Positions 1 through 9,465 of a DNA stretch of 64,000 nt are shown here, in pieces (position 1 is the first letter of the stretch; each line of letters opens with the position of its first letter). The stretch covers positions 1 through 64,000 of the forward strand of contig QZCP01000284.1 in the NCBI GenBank assembly GCA_003956705.1, read 5' to 3'. Under the pieces are notes generated by a model that made no database searches, had not been told where the DNA came from, and saw only the letters and a program-made list of their open reading frames with translations. Position numbers and translations under genes: made by a program. Origin of the DNA: Brevipalpus yothersi (taxonomy: Eukaryota > Arthropoda > Arachnida > Trombidiformes > Tenuipalpidae).

Positions 1-112
1 GTCTAACCGTCAATAACAAATATGAGTTTTCTCTTGTACCACCTACAACAAGATAACCAATCAGCAAGAGTTCATCAAACTCCCGTGAGAGTCGATCGAG
101 ATTGCTTCTCTC

Positions 113-119
113 TATAAAG
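113..119 (+). promoter_or_regulatory. TATA box of the orphan gene at 203
   Basis: TATAAAG lies about 85 bp upstream of the first ATG of the open frame at 203. With the usual 25-30 bp spacing, transcription would start near 140-150 and give a 5' leader of about 55-60 nt. It supports the downstream intronless frame as a real gene. Confidence 0.6.
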
Positions 120-202
120 TATTTTCACTGTTCTATGATACCATTCAAGTTTTCGTTCGTCTATCTCAATTTTTCATTCCATCTAACCTGAATTGATACA
201 TT

Positions 203-940
203 ATGCCTTCCCTCTCAGAAGTGAAAAAGAATGTTGAGCATACTGATGCTTTGACCGTAGCAGGATGTGAAGATGATGTTTTTTTGAAAGAGATTTATTC
301 GTTCTCACTCGGTGCTGGTGTGAATGTTGACATCAATTATGCCATGCGATGTACAAGTGATTCTGATCTTTGTTTCCCAATAGTGCACCTTTTCAAGGAT
401 GATGGATCTGATTCATCTCCCGGGGTTTTCCTTTCGACGAAAGATTTGCGCAATTTACACACAATCTTCTTCCATCAGCGAAAGCAACTTGCTAAATCTT
501 TCACCATGGGTGGTTTGTCTATCGGAATTACGAACCATTGCGTTTGGCTCCATACTAAAAATTCCAAACTACGACCAATAAGTTTACTCCATGGACATAT
601 GAGAGCTTTTTTGGCTTTTTTACCCATCATAGAACGATTTTTCGTGGCTGTGGAGTGCAACGATAATGAATTGAAAGAGAATTTACTTCATTTCTCTCTT
701 GTAACTTTCGCTATTTCAAGACTTTCAGATCAAAATTTCAAGCCTGAGGATATTTTTTCCCCTGAAAAGATGGATGGTCATCTCTGTTATCCGAGAGATA
801 AAATCCGTAGACTTCTCGAAAATGGTGTCTTCGGTTCAGCTGACGGGGTACATTTGCTCAAAATCAAAGCTTTTGATCTTGCTAAGAGCTTAAACTTATC
901 TTCAGAACTGCTTCCAAATTTTCTGAGAGTGATTTCATAA
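203..940 (+). CDS. Intronless orphan protein, 245 aa
   Basis: I do not recognise this protein family. It is an uninterrupted frame of 245 codons with a TATA box upstream (113-119) and an AATAAA signal downstream (1061-1066), so promoter, frame and polyadenylation signal are arranged as a complete single-exon gene. The product looks globular and mixed in composition, with no signal peptide, no convincing membrane span and no low-complexity tract. It has a His/Phe-rich stretch near residues 88-92 (IFFHQ) and another near 128-148 containing LLHGHMRAFLAFLP. Lack of introns contrasts with most genes in this window and would suit a retrogene or an acquired gene, but codon use does not stand out by eye. 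It sits alone, 1.8 kb from the nearest transposon. Confidence 0.6.
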   Translation: MPSLSEVKKNVEHTDALTVAGCEDDVFLKEIYSFSLGAGVNVDINYAMRCTSDSDLCFPIVHLFKDDGSDSSPGVFLSTKDLRNLHTIFFHQRKQLAKSFTMGGLSIGITNHCVWLHTKNSKLRPISLLHGHMRAFLAFLPIIERFFVAVECNDNELKENLLHFSLVTFAISRLSDQNFKPEDIFSPEKMDGHLCYPRDKIRRLLENGVFGSADGVHLLKIKAFDLAKSLNLSSELLPNFLRVIS

Positions 941-1066
941 GAAATCTCCTCATCAATGGTATATATAATTACTTACATGGTTTTGTTCATAAAGATAATT
1001 TTCCAAAAAATCTTTTTGAATCAGCCATTCTGTTCCACAACAAAATTAACCAGAATTCGAAATAAA

Positions 1067-2712
1067 AGATCAAAACTTGTCTTCTGATAACAGGCTCATT
1101 ATTACAACATGCTTATATCTACCTCATAAATTAAGGCATACAGATAAATTGAACTTTCATTCAACTGTAATCTGAAATTTATTTTGATAGCATTCTCCCA
1201 CAAAAAAAGACAACGTTTGTAATAATTCCCTTGCTCCTAGGGGAAGATGAGTCTTATTGCTCGTCCAAGCTATTGAGGTTTCAAACATTGTTCTTTCATT
1301 GCCCCATGAAAGGAGAAGAATTGAAACATATTGAGATGATAGAATTAGCTCTGGTGACTGAAGAGTCGTTCCCTTTTTTGAAAAAAAAACTTGACTTCCA
1401 AAATGTGAGAAAACTTGAGAAACCATGATTATGTTTTGAAAATCTGATACATAATTGTTAGCAACTAGCCTTCTTTGATTCTCTTTTCAAGAAAAAAAAT
1501 TTCACCTCTTGCTCAATGGTTTCGTTAACGAAAATAGCTTGGTGCATCCAGATATTTATCTGGAATTGAGTTCATATTTTCAAACTGATAGATGCAGATT
1601 GAAGAAGTTTCCCAATGGTATCTTCACTGAGTGATCTTGATTGACATTGCTATTATCTAGAGACAAACACAAGAAAAAATTCAGTTTGAATCCTCCATAG
1701 CAGTATTGAGAGAGATATTCCTCTTTTATTCAAAATACAGTAGCTTTTGGAATATCCAGAGTTCGAACGCAAGTTTTTCTTTCACATGGCCAGAACCAAG
1801 GTGATTTTCTCCTGATCCTACCGACACCTCAGCTAACTAACACTATTGTCAACTGAAAAATCTTTAGACCTTGAACTCAAGTTTTCTTTTATACGATCAG
1901 AGGCAAACTGATCTCCTCTGATCCTACCAATACCTCAGCTAGCTAACGCTATTGCCAACTGACGAATGTCTAGACTTTGAACTCAAGTTTTTATGCAATC
2001 AAAGCTGTCAATAAATATTCTTATCAACCAAAAAGTTCACCCTTTTAGGAAGAAGTATTTTGAATGAACTCTTGAAAAAAAAATTTATGATTCAACACAA
2101 AGAAAACTGATAAAATTCATATAATAGTAGTGCTTATCAGATGGGGAGTGAAAAATTTCCTATTTCAGCTTCACTGTTCTCGGAGTGCTGCAAAATCGCC
2201 TGCCTAAATGAGGTAGGGATGTCAATACTCCCCCCTATACTACTTTTATCTGCTGGATTTGCAAAGCCATGGAAAGTATCAAAATAGTAGTGTAGATTTA
2301 CTCAAACTATTGCAAAGTACTCCTCTCACGGTGAGCAAAAAGGAATTGAATCCAATAAATTGAAGTTAAATTGTTCAATAAAGGTCACTTGGGACAAGAC
2401 ACTGAATTCTTCCATCTTTAGGGAATCTTCTTCATGTTGACCTCAGAGCGATGCATCTGTTGGAGGGAATTATTGAAAGATTAAATCTGTCTAAATGATA
2501 CATGTATTTTATTTGACAGAATTGGCTCGCAATCTGCTATCATTTAGAGTTTTTTTCAAACATGATGAGTAAATCGCGAATGAGATCCCAATGTTCATGT
2601 ATATGAGCATAAATAAGAAACAATGACTGAAGTGATCTGAGAAAAACATATTACATCACTTTCATTTCTGATTCTTGTTTGGGCTTCTCCTCTTCTAGTA
2701 ATTAGCGACATA
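1067..2712. other. Intergenic, mostly featureless, AT-rich
   Basis: I see no convincing gene here. The open frames at 1157-1426 (minus) and 1231-1428 (plus) overlap each other and show no protein-like composition. The one structured part is the tandem repeat at about 1755-1993, listed separately. Confidence 0.5.
1755..1993 (+). repeat. Diverged tandem repeat, unit about 105-110 bp
   Basis: About two and a half copies of a roughly 108-bp unit. Each copy contains a TGATCCTACC...CACCTCAGCTA block followed by GAACTCAAGTTTT; the first, partial copy starts near GTTCGAACGCAAGTTTTT at 1760. Copies differ by scattered substitutions, so the array is old. I see no coding content. Confidence 0.6.
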
Positions 2713-4087
2713 CAGCCACGGAAAATGAGTTTGAACCATGAAAATTATCATTTGCGCATTTCAGATAAAAAAATCATACATAATCAGTTATCGAAGAAGG
2801 TAATCATTCAAAATTTTTTATCTACCACCTTGTAACATAACCATCGTTATGAATGATAGCATCGAGACGATTGTTCATCGAATCAATAAATGGTTTACAA
2901 TAGTTAGCATTTACATTCTTTGAATCCCAAATTTCTGAAACTCTCTCGAACATTTGCATTATTGATAGAGGACTTGATTCATCATACAAAAGTTCACGTT
3001 TCGTGTCCCCCCAGAAGTTTTCGATAGGGTTTAGATCAGGAGAATAGGGGGGTAGTTTTAAGAGAGAGAGATCAATACCATGCAATGCATTGCAATTTGC
3101 AAACCACTCATTGACCGTAGATGATCTGTGTGCTGGACAGTTATCATCAACCCAATAGCATTGCGACCTACCAAAATTTCTTTTGATGAAATCAATTCCA
3201 TAAGAATCGAGTATCTCCGTGTAGGTGTGCTGATTAAGCCTAGAATCCATACGAACAAGAGATGAAACACCATCATAACAAATGGCACCCCAAACAGATA
3301 CAACTTTTCGATGGCAATGGTCGACAAAGTTACAAAAATTAGGATCGTAACGAGAATTAATAGGTCTCTTCACAAGTTTTATGCCATCTTTCTCGGACGA
3401 AAAACATGATTCATCTGCGAAAATATATTTCGTCCAGTCGAAATCATCGAGATAATAAGTTGCAAATTCAATTCTCAGATGACGATCACGTTCCGATAGT
3501 TTAGGTTTATTCGCTGCATGATGCGTTTCAATTCCTTGTTTTTTCAAAAAATTATTGATTGTTCTTGGACTGCAATCGAGATCGAGTTCACGCCTCATTT
3601 CAGTCACTGGCATGAAAGGATTTTCAATCCATTTAAGAATAATCAATTCTTGATCTTCATCACTCAGGATGGATGAGCTACCACAGTTGTTATAATGAGT
3701 ATCTAAACCAGAACCAAACTCATAACGATTTTTCCATCTTCTCACTGTACTCAAGCCAATGTTTAACTCTTCTGCAATTTGTTGATTAGTATAACCATCA
3801 TTAGACATTCTAATAATTTCAAATCGAACAGAATGATCGGTTGCTCGAGGCATATTCAATAATAAATTCAACTCAGAGAGCACAAACTAATTAATTTACT
3901 TATTGTTTGTTGACAATAGCCAATTGCTAATCCTCATCACCTGATATGCCTAATCCTCATCACCTGATATGACTAATCTGTAACAAGTTTTATCATATCG
4001 GAGTTGATTTTCCTCTTCAACTGATTTGCATCCACTTAATGCGCAAAAGATGATAAAAAAAAGGTTCAAACTCATTTTCCGTGGCTG
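2713..4087 (-). mobile_element. Complete Tc1/mariner-superfamily transposon (DD40E spacing)
   Basis: A 1375-bp element flanked by TA on both sides (2711-2712 and 4088-4089), as expected for TA target duplication. The two ends are inverted repeats beginning CAGCCACGGAAAATGAGTTT. They are perfect for about 25 bp and then imperfect out to about 50 bp, where both contain TTTGCGCATT. It encloses one uninterrupted transposase frame on the minus strand. Intact ends, intact frame and an intact TA pair suggest a recent insertion that may still be mobile. Confidence 0.92.
2822..3883 (-). CDS. IS630/Tc1-family transposase, 353 aa, DD40E-like
   Basis: Catalyses cut-and-paste transposition of the surrounding element. 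The N-terminal third has a helix-turn-helix region (NDGYTNQQIAEELNIGLSTV) and a second DNA-binding segment. The DDE core is visible: first Asp in FADESCF, second Asp in VDDNCPAH, Glu in SPDLNPIENFWG. Classical Tc1 and mariner enzymes have 34 residues between the second and third acidic residues; here I count 40, the extra ones lying around NALHGIDLSLL. The frame has no stops or shifts. The true start could be the first Met or the second (MPRATDHS, residue 11), since only the latter fits a typical family N-terminus. Product family is certain; the subfamily is not. Confidence 0.9.
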   Translation of the reverse strand: MLSELNLLLNMPRATDHSVRFEIIRMSNDGYTNQQIAEELNIGLSTVRRWKNRYEFGSGLDTHYNNCGSSSILSDEDQELIILKWIENPFMPVTEMRRELDLDCSPRTINNFLKKQGIETHHAANKPKLSERDRHLRIEFATYYLDDFDWTKYIFADESCFSSEKDGIKLVKRPINSRYDPNFCNFVDHCHRKVVSVWGAICYDGVSSLVRMDSRLNQHTYTEILDSYGIDFIKRNFGRSQCYWVDDNCPAHRSSTVNEWFANCNALHGIDLSLLKLPPYSPDLNPIENFWGDTKRELLYDESSPLSIMQMFERVSEIWDSKNVNANYCKPFIDSMNNRLDAIIHNDGYVTRW

Positions 4088-4335
4088 TATAGCAATGTAG
4101 CAACCAATGGTCATAGTATGGGGACTCAGCTAGCTAGTTGTTTAAAATCACTCGATTAGTTTCAATTAAGATAAAAATTTTGAATGAATTGTGAGTATTG
4201 ATCATAGAAGGAGCAACCTGGCGAATCATGTTTCCTTTTGATTTTGCACTTGAAGCCAAAAATAAATACATATTATTTATAATATAATATATTCTTTTCA
4301 GCAATCGATGATTGGAAAAAATGAATACAGTGAGT

Positions 4336-4790
4336 TCAATATTTAGTTACCATGAATTTGCCAAGACCAAAGTTATGATATCTTGGGCGGGAATTATGAT
4401 TGAATGTTGTTATGAGATTAAGGCGTTTTTTTTTCTCCAAGAGGAAAGATCGACGAAACCAGTGACACATACAACAGCCACATATTGTCACTAGATCTCC
4501 AGATATGATCAAAAATAAAGAGTTAGGAGAAGGATAATTGGCGATGATGCATAGAGGATCCTTGGAAAAAGTAGGAAGAAGAAATATTATTATAGTAAAT
4601 TAGAAGATGTACATTGTATAGTGTATTATATTACTGATACTGATGACTTACCAAAAAAATTGTAATTATTACAGGGGAAATATATCACTTTCCTGCTAAT
4701 TGTTTCTAAATCAACCACACAATCAGGATCTCCGATAATGATACATTCACCAGTAGAAGTGGACACAAACGTAATCACATTCTAAATTAT
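4336..4790 (-). pseudogene. Decayed copy of the Cys-rich membrane protein gene
   Basis: The part at 4336-4560 (minus) is a diverged copy of the last exon of the gene at 8777-9465. It begins after a good acceptor, stays open for 74 codons and ends with TGA. Its translation starts DPLCIIANY, against DPSCLIVNY in the intact gene, and keeps LIISG and the Cys run ICGCC, but the membrane segment is broken by a Pro-Ser-Pro and an Asp. Upstream, about 4645-4790 recalls the end of the preceding exon (CNNYNF before a GTAAGT, compared with CSGYSF). In that frame the donor phase (1) does not match the acceptor phase (0), and no signal-peptide start is found. I judge it a pseudogene; a fast-evolving but expressed paralog is the alternative. 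Confidence 0.65.
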
Positions 4791-4893
4791 CACAATTACA
4801 GGAGAGGGCATCTCAAACTTGTTGAAGACCATTTTTCTAAAAGTATTGATTAAAATTGATATAAACCTATCAACTATGATTGGTATAAACTTA

Positions 4894-5200
4894 CAGTCGT
4901 TTGGTTTAGGATGAATACGTTTATTGAGTTTTAAGTGGGGGTACAAGAGAATGGCTTTTCGGTCGTATAAGACACTAACAGCCTTATGAAACGTGGTGGA
5001 CACAGGGAGAGGGAGGCGGAGGATTGGGCTGATAGAGACGGGGGCGCGAACCCGGTACCTAAGAGTTAGGATGCAAGCACACTAACCATTAGGCCAACTC
5101 TCTATACGATAGTCCTAACTGATTAGATACCACCCACTGCCTGTTCAGGACCCTATCTTATCGGTGGAGACTATCGTATTCATCCTAAACCAAACGCCTG
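4894..5200. mobile_element. 307-bp TA-flanked MITE with 26-bp terminal inverted repeats
   Basis: The ends are inverted repeats of 26 bp with one mismatch, starting CAGTCGTTTGGTTTAGGATG on the left and CAGGCGTTTGGTTTAGGATG on the right. TA dinucleotides flank them at 4892-4893 and 5201-5202. That is the signature of a non-autonomous Tc1/mariner-type element. Its ends differ from those of both transposase-encoding elements nearby, so neither is its obvious driver. It carries a tRNA-like segment. Confidence 0.88.
5032..5105 (-). other. tRNA-like / tRNA-derived sequence inside a MITE
   Basis: On the minus strand, 74 nt carry a pol III A-box match (TGGCCTAATGG) and a B-box match (GGTTCGCGCC). The first 7 nt ATAGAGA pair perfectly with the last 7 TCTCTAT, and a T-stem forms with one mismatch. 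The central part does not form a normal 5-bp anticodon stem with a 7-nt loop, so no anticodon can be assigned with confidence. It is best read as tRNA-derived, comparable to SINE heads, rather than a working tRNA gene. Confidence 0.6.
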
Positions 5201-5278
5201 TACTGGGATAGCTTTTCAAATCATTAACATTCCTCTGGTTTTGATTCAACATAAGCAAATACGAACTTTGCTCAATTA

Positions 5279-6182
5279 TTAGGTTGGCAGATAAGTTTTT
5301 AGACTTGGTATGATAGGATTGAGATAGAGTTCTGATTTTTTGTGTGCGGGCAGAACATAGATTCGGATCAAGAATAAAAAAAGAAAAATCGAAAATCATG
5401 TGTGGAAAAAAAGTTATACCCGCTAGATCAGGTCTAGTTTTAAGAAGAATCGATAAAATGCTCAGCATAAAATTCAAAATGCTCTGTTAAAACTGTCATC
5501 GAGGAGAGAAAAAGCATTCTGGTGAGTTTTTTTCGATATGATCTTGCTTATCGAGGTATTTTGATCAAGAAAGACTAAATTTCATGGGAAAAAATTGTTC
5601 TCGAACGATTAGAACAAAGTTCTGAAGGCATCAAAATTTTTATCTGCAATATTTGAATTGCTCTAAGTTTGAACTGAAATTCATCAAAATTCAGGCACCC
5701 GCTTATTTCAAAAATTCTCACAGTTCAAGAGTATACTTTTCTCATTAATAACCCAAATTTTTAGGATTCAGAACTTCATGAACTTCAAGATATGCTAGAA
5801 AATTTAATCGTTGTCTTCCTGGGGAATGCGCATGTGTGCCATTAACTTTTGCTCGAATTGGAACGAATTCCTATTTTTCATACCAAATCTGATATTTTCA
5901 TGGAAATTTTTGCTTTGCTAGTCTATCCGACAATGAACTTCAGATTTTCATAAGATCCAGTAGAAAAATCCTGGAAAACCTTCGAAAAAATCCGCTCATA
6001 TGTCTCAATGTCGCTAATTTTGACCTGAAAACTATCGAATTTGCTAGGTCAGAGCTCAATGGTTATGGAGATCTGAAAAAATTTTCTATGTGTTCTGATT
6101 GCCTAATCTATCCGTGTGCAAAAAATCAGAAGTCTAGCTTGATCGTAACATAGCGAGTCTAAAAACTTATCTGCCAACCTAA
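5279..6182. mobile_element. 904-bp non-autonomous mariner-type element
   Basis: The ends are inverted repeats starting TTAGGTTGGCAGATAAGTTT; about 28 bp match. TA flanks lie at 5277-5278 and 6183-6184. The TTAGGTTGG end is the typical terminus of mariner elements. No mariner transposase motif is visible in the interior, which is AT-rich and noncoding, so this is a deleted or MITE-like derivative needing an enzyme in trans. Confidence 0.85.
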
Positions 6183-6282
6183 TATTAAATAATCAAAAAA
6201 ATTCATCAACTCTTCATGACTTCTGTTGATGTTCTCTGATCCTCGAGGTATCTCAAAAGTTTTTCACAAGATATCGATAATA

Positions 6283-7706
6283 CAGTCAAACTAAAATGAG
6301 ACCATACATGAATCAAAATCTAGACAACACTCATCAAAATGAAAAAAACATCCTTGAGCACCTAGGTCAGGTCACCGATGGAGTGAAAATGAACCAAACA
6401 CTGTTCATTTTCGGAGGAACATGACTCAAAAAGAAACAAACACTTCTTCTCTGAAAAAACGATAAGAAGAGGTCAAAATTTGGTATAAATTCGATGAAAA
6501 TATGCACAAGATCATTCATTGCTTCTACAATTTAGTTAGTTGTAAGATGGTTACCAAAACTAAGGTATCAAAAGAGATGAAAGAGTTAATTATGAGAGAG
6601 TATGGGAGGGGTGAGAAGCAAAAAGATATAGCTGCTCGTTGTGATTTGAATTACAACACAGTGAGATCTATCATTCACAGTGCTAACAAGTATGGTATTG
6701 TTTCGAGACCCAGAGGTCATCGGAAAAAAAAGTTACAATCAATACATATTGATTTCATTCAAAGTATATTGGAAGAAGATTGCCAAAAAACGCTTGAAGA
6801 ATTGTCTGAACTGATCGAATCGAACTACAGTATCTCCGTATGTCCATCAACTATTGGTAATTACTTACACAATACCCTGAACTTTTCATTCAAGCGGATA
6901 TCACCTGTGCCTGAGCGTCGAAATACTCCGGATGTGATTCAAAAAGGGAAAGAGTATGCTTTCAAGTTCCTGGAGATGGACCGAAGTCGAGAAAAAGTTT
7001 TTTTCATCGATGAAACAGGGATTCAAGTTCATGCTCGACTCAACTATGGATGGTCCAAGAAAGGTGGTAGAGCAAACGTTCCCGTTCAAGCTGTTCGAGG
7101 TAGAGCTTATTCAATTTGTGCTGCGATGAATTGTGAAAGTTTGTTCTTTTACGAATGCAAAGAGCGAGCCTATGGTACCGAATCATTCATCGAATATTTG
7201 AAAGAATTCATTGCTTATCTCGAGTCATCATCAATTTCAGATGCTTATATTGTGCTGGACAATGTTCCGTTTCATCATGCACAACTAGTAGAAAATTTAA
7301 TCGCCTCAACTTCTCATCAAATAGTTTTCCTGCCTCCATATTCACCCTTCTTGAACCCTATCGAAAACCTTTTCAATCAGTTGAAACACTACTTGAAAAA
7401 ATTCAAACCATCAGATCATGAAGAAGTTTTCAGAGGAGTTGAGCTAGCATCACAAATGATCAGTCCACAGGAATGTATGAATTACTATACACACATGATG
7501 AAATATATCCCGAGATGTATTCAGGAAGCTATAATTGAAAACTGATGTTGCTCTCATTTTGATTAATGTTTAACTGATATTGACTACTGTTTTATTCATT
7601 TTGACTCGAGACAACAAGGACAATTTCTCGACCCCGACTGTTGGTCTCATTTTGATTTGTGTTTTTCTGATATTGACCAGTGTATGGTCTCATTTTAGTT
7701 TGACTG
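6283..7706 (+). mobile_element. Complete Tc1/IS630-type transposon (DD34E)
   Basis: A 1424-bp element with TA at both borders (6281-6282 and 7707-7708) and inverted ends beginning CAGTCAAACTAAAATGAGAC. Further copies of a CTCATTTTGAT-TGATATTGAC motif lie just inside the right end (7551-7590 and 7645-7680), giving a subterminal repeat pattern like the IR/DR ends of some Tc1 elements. One uninterrupted transposase frame lies on the plus strand. Confidence 0.92.
6502..7545 (+). CDS. Tc1/IS630-family transposase, 347 aa (DD34E)
   Basis: Cut-and-paste transposase of the surrounding element. An N-terminal helix-turn-helix segment (QKDIAARCDLNYNTVRSIIH) is followed by a second DNA-binding region. 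The DDE catalytic core runs from FFIDETGIQ (first Asp) through VLDNVPFHH (second Asp) to NPIENLFNQLK (Glu), with 34 residues between the last two, the standard Tc1 spacing. The first Met gives an extra 15 residues; the internal MVTKTKVSKEMK (residue 16) may be the real start because it opens the conserved helix-turn-helix region. No stops or frameshifts interrupt it. It is unrelated at the ends, and only distantly in protein, to the DD40E element at 2713-4087. Confidence 0.9.
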   Translation: MHKIIHCFYNLVSCKMVTKTKVSKEMKELIMREYGRGEKQKDIAARCDLNYNTVRSIIHSANKYGIVSRPRGHRKKKLQSIHIDFIQSILEEDCQKTLEELSELIESNYSISVCPSTIGNYLHNTLNFSFKRISPVPERRNTPDVIQKGKEYAFKFLEMDRSREKVFFIDETGIQVHARLNYGWSKKGGRANVPVQAVRGRAYSICAAMNCESLFFYECKERAYGTESFIEYLKEFIAYLESSSISDAYIVLDNVPFHHAQLVENLIASTSHQIVFLPPYSPFLNPIENLFNQLKHYLKKFKPSDHEEVFRGVELASQMISPQECMNYYTHMMKYIPRCIQEAIIEN

Positions 7707-7708
7707 TA

Positions 7709-8776
7709 ATATAATAAACATTCTTTTAAGTTCACTGACATTGGTTTGTAGCAGAGTTGTCAGCCTTCCAGAATGATTAATAGTTTTCTCACCACATACA
7801 TGTACATGTTCATGTACTACATACATGTGTATGTTCCTATCGAATTTTTATTCAGCAAAGTGAAATTATTTATCTATCTGACAATCAATTGCTCAATGAT
7901 TCATTACTGGTTGATAATACCATTCATGAACTTTTTTCAATGAAAATATGTGAATGATAACAAAACAATCAATTGATCCATCAATATGTATCGATGAATC
8001 GCACATACACAAACTGATTACTCTGGAATCTTTTTTCCTAGGAAAAGCAGCTTAAGTCATTAAAAATTCTATTGACAACGCTCAGTATTAAAAAATATAG
8101 TTGTGATTATTATTTCCTGCTATTTTAGATTAGAGTGGTGAAATTATGTTGCGGCCTGTAAAAAATATTCACTCTGAACCATATCTTCTAGAGAGGAAAA
8201 GAGGCTGCAAATAAGTTCCATGAAGCATTATCATTCCATCAAATTCAGTTATTTTGAATAACTTCTGGGAGGGATAGAAAATTATTCATTTAAAATTCAG
8301 ATTAATCAAGCTTTGATTAGGATAAATGATTAAATGATGTGGTGATACCAATTATCACAAAGAAAAGCTTTGCCATTGTAAAAATGTGTCTTGAGAATCT
8401 ATATCTTAAGCTACAAAATTTTTGGTGATAAAAACGAGACTTTTTACCTGATTTCATGTCAAATAATTTATCAGAAATCAGTCAATATTCGAAAAACTCT
8501 ACAAAATCAATTCGGTATGATTGAAAAAAAATATGATGAAGTACAGTGTAAAGTTCATTTCGATCGAAGAAGAACAGCACTCACATCAAATAATCTAAAA
8601 GATTTAATAGAAAATCATCAATCATCTGTATAATGAATCAATTTGAATCAGATTAGAGTATGAATCTCATGTGAAATTAATTTTACAAGTGTATAAGTAT
8701 GTTTTCATTGAAGGTTCGTCAGATACCAGATTTTTGTTCAACCATCAACATTTGAGACGATTGTTCAGCTTGTAGA
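7709..8776. other. Intergenic; no gene recognised
   Basis: AT-rich DNA between the DD34E transposon and the membrane-protein gene. A short palindromic ACATGTACATGT-type stretch lies at about 7795-7840 and could form a hairpin. The frame at 8391-8633 is Asn/Lys/Ile-rich with no supporting signals, and I do not count it as a gene. Polyadenylation of the minus-strand gene would fall here. Confidence 0.5.
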
Positions 8777-9465
8777 CTACTCAAATCGTTTGTATTGGAA
8801 CTCAGATCCAGTATGGGGCTGATTTGGTTGGGTAGTGACGATTGAAAATGGTTGAACCATTACCACTTTGGTTGCTTTCTTTGGGAAGAGACATCGACAA
8901 AAACAATGAAGACACTTGCAACAACAGCATATTGCCAATATAGCTCCAGATATGATCAGAGAGATGAAAATATATGGAGCATAATTGACGATGAGGCATG
9001 AAGGATCCTTGAGAAAAAGAGAAATAAGAAGATATTATCACCAGGATAAGTTGAGAGATGATATCATATTGCACCAAGAGTGGGAAAGTGATTGATACTT
9101 ACTGAAAAACTATAGCCACTACAATCGTGAACTACTTGATTGCTCAAAGTTTTAAATGCTCCTGCCACCATATTGGCTATCTCTCTACCGCAACTGTCAC
9201 CAATTTTATTACGAAGACACCTTGTGAATGCTGTAATCAGACAGCAATCAGATTTGTCTTCACCAAAAATTCTATACGCCAAACTGGTGAAAGGATCAGG
9301 ATTTTGGGCTTTATTTTGTAATTGTTGCATACAATCAGCACTGACCATTGGTAAGTTGACGACACAAGAAGCCTCTTGGAGTATACCAAATTGACCGTAA
9401 ACCGAGGACACAAGTATGGTCATCATCACAAATGAATAGATAAACAATTTAATTTCAGCGGCCAT
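8777..9465 (-). CDS. Cys-rich single-pass membrane protein A, 197 aa
   Basis: Two exons: 9103-9465 and 8777-9007, joined in phase 0 (donor GTAAGT, acceptor CAAG). The protein starts with a signal peptide (residues 1-24, ending in VYGQ) and has an ectodomain of about 100 residues with Cys pairs including DCC and DSC. A membrane span (YIFISLIISGAILAI) is followed by a remarkable juxtamembrane Cys run (ICCCCKCLHCFCRC), a likely palmitoylation patch, and then a short tail. The CC...C...C...DC ectodomain pattern recalls small arthropod secreted Cys-rich families that lack a known function; that comparison is from memory. The gene at 19365-20158 has the same layout. It is head-to-head with a broken dead-protease copy at 10407. 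Confidence 0.8.

Noticed and set aside
1157..1428. Overlapping frames on both strands
   Set aside because: Antisense to each other and without protein-like features or signals.
5032..5105. Functional tRNA gene
   Set aside because: A and B boxes and an acceptor-like stem are present, but no proper anticodon arm forms and the sequence lies inside a MITE.
8391..8633. 80-codon frame upstream of the membrane-protein gene region
   Set aside because: Composition is that of AT-rich noncoding DNA (Asn, Lys, Ile, Tyr), with no promoter, splice or polyadenylation support.
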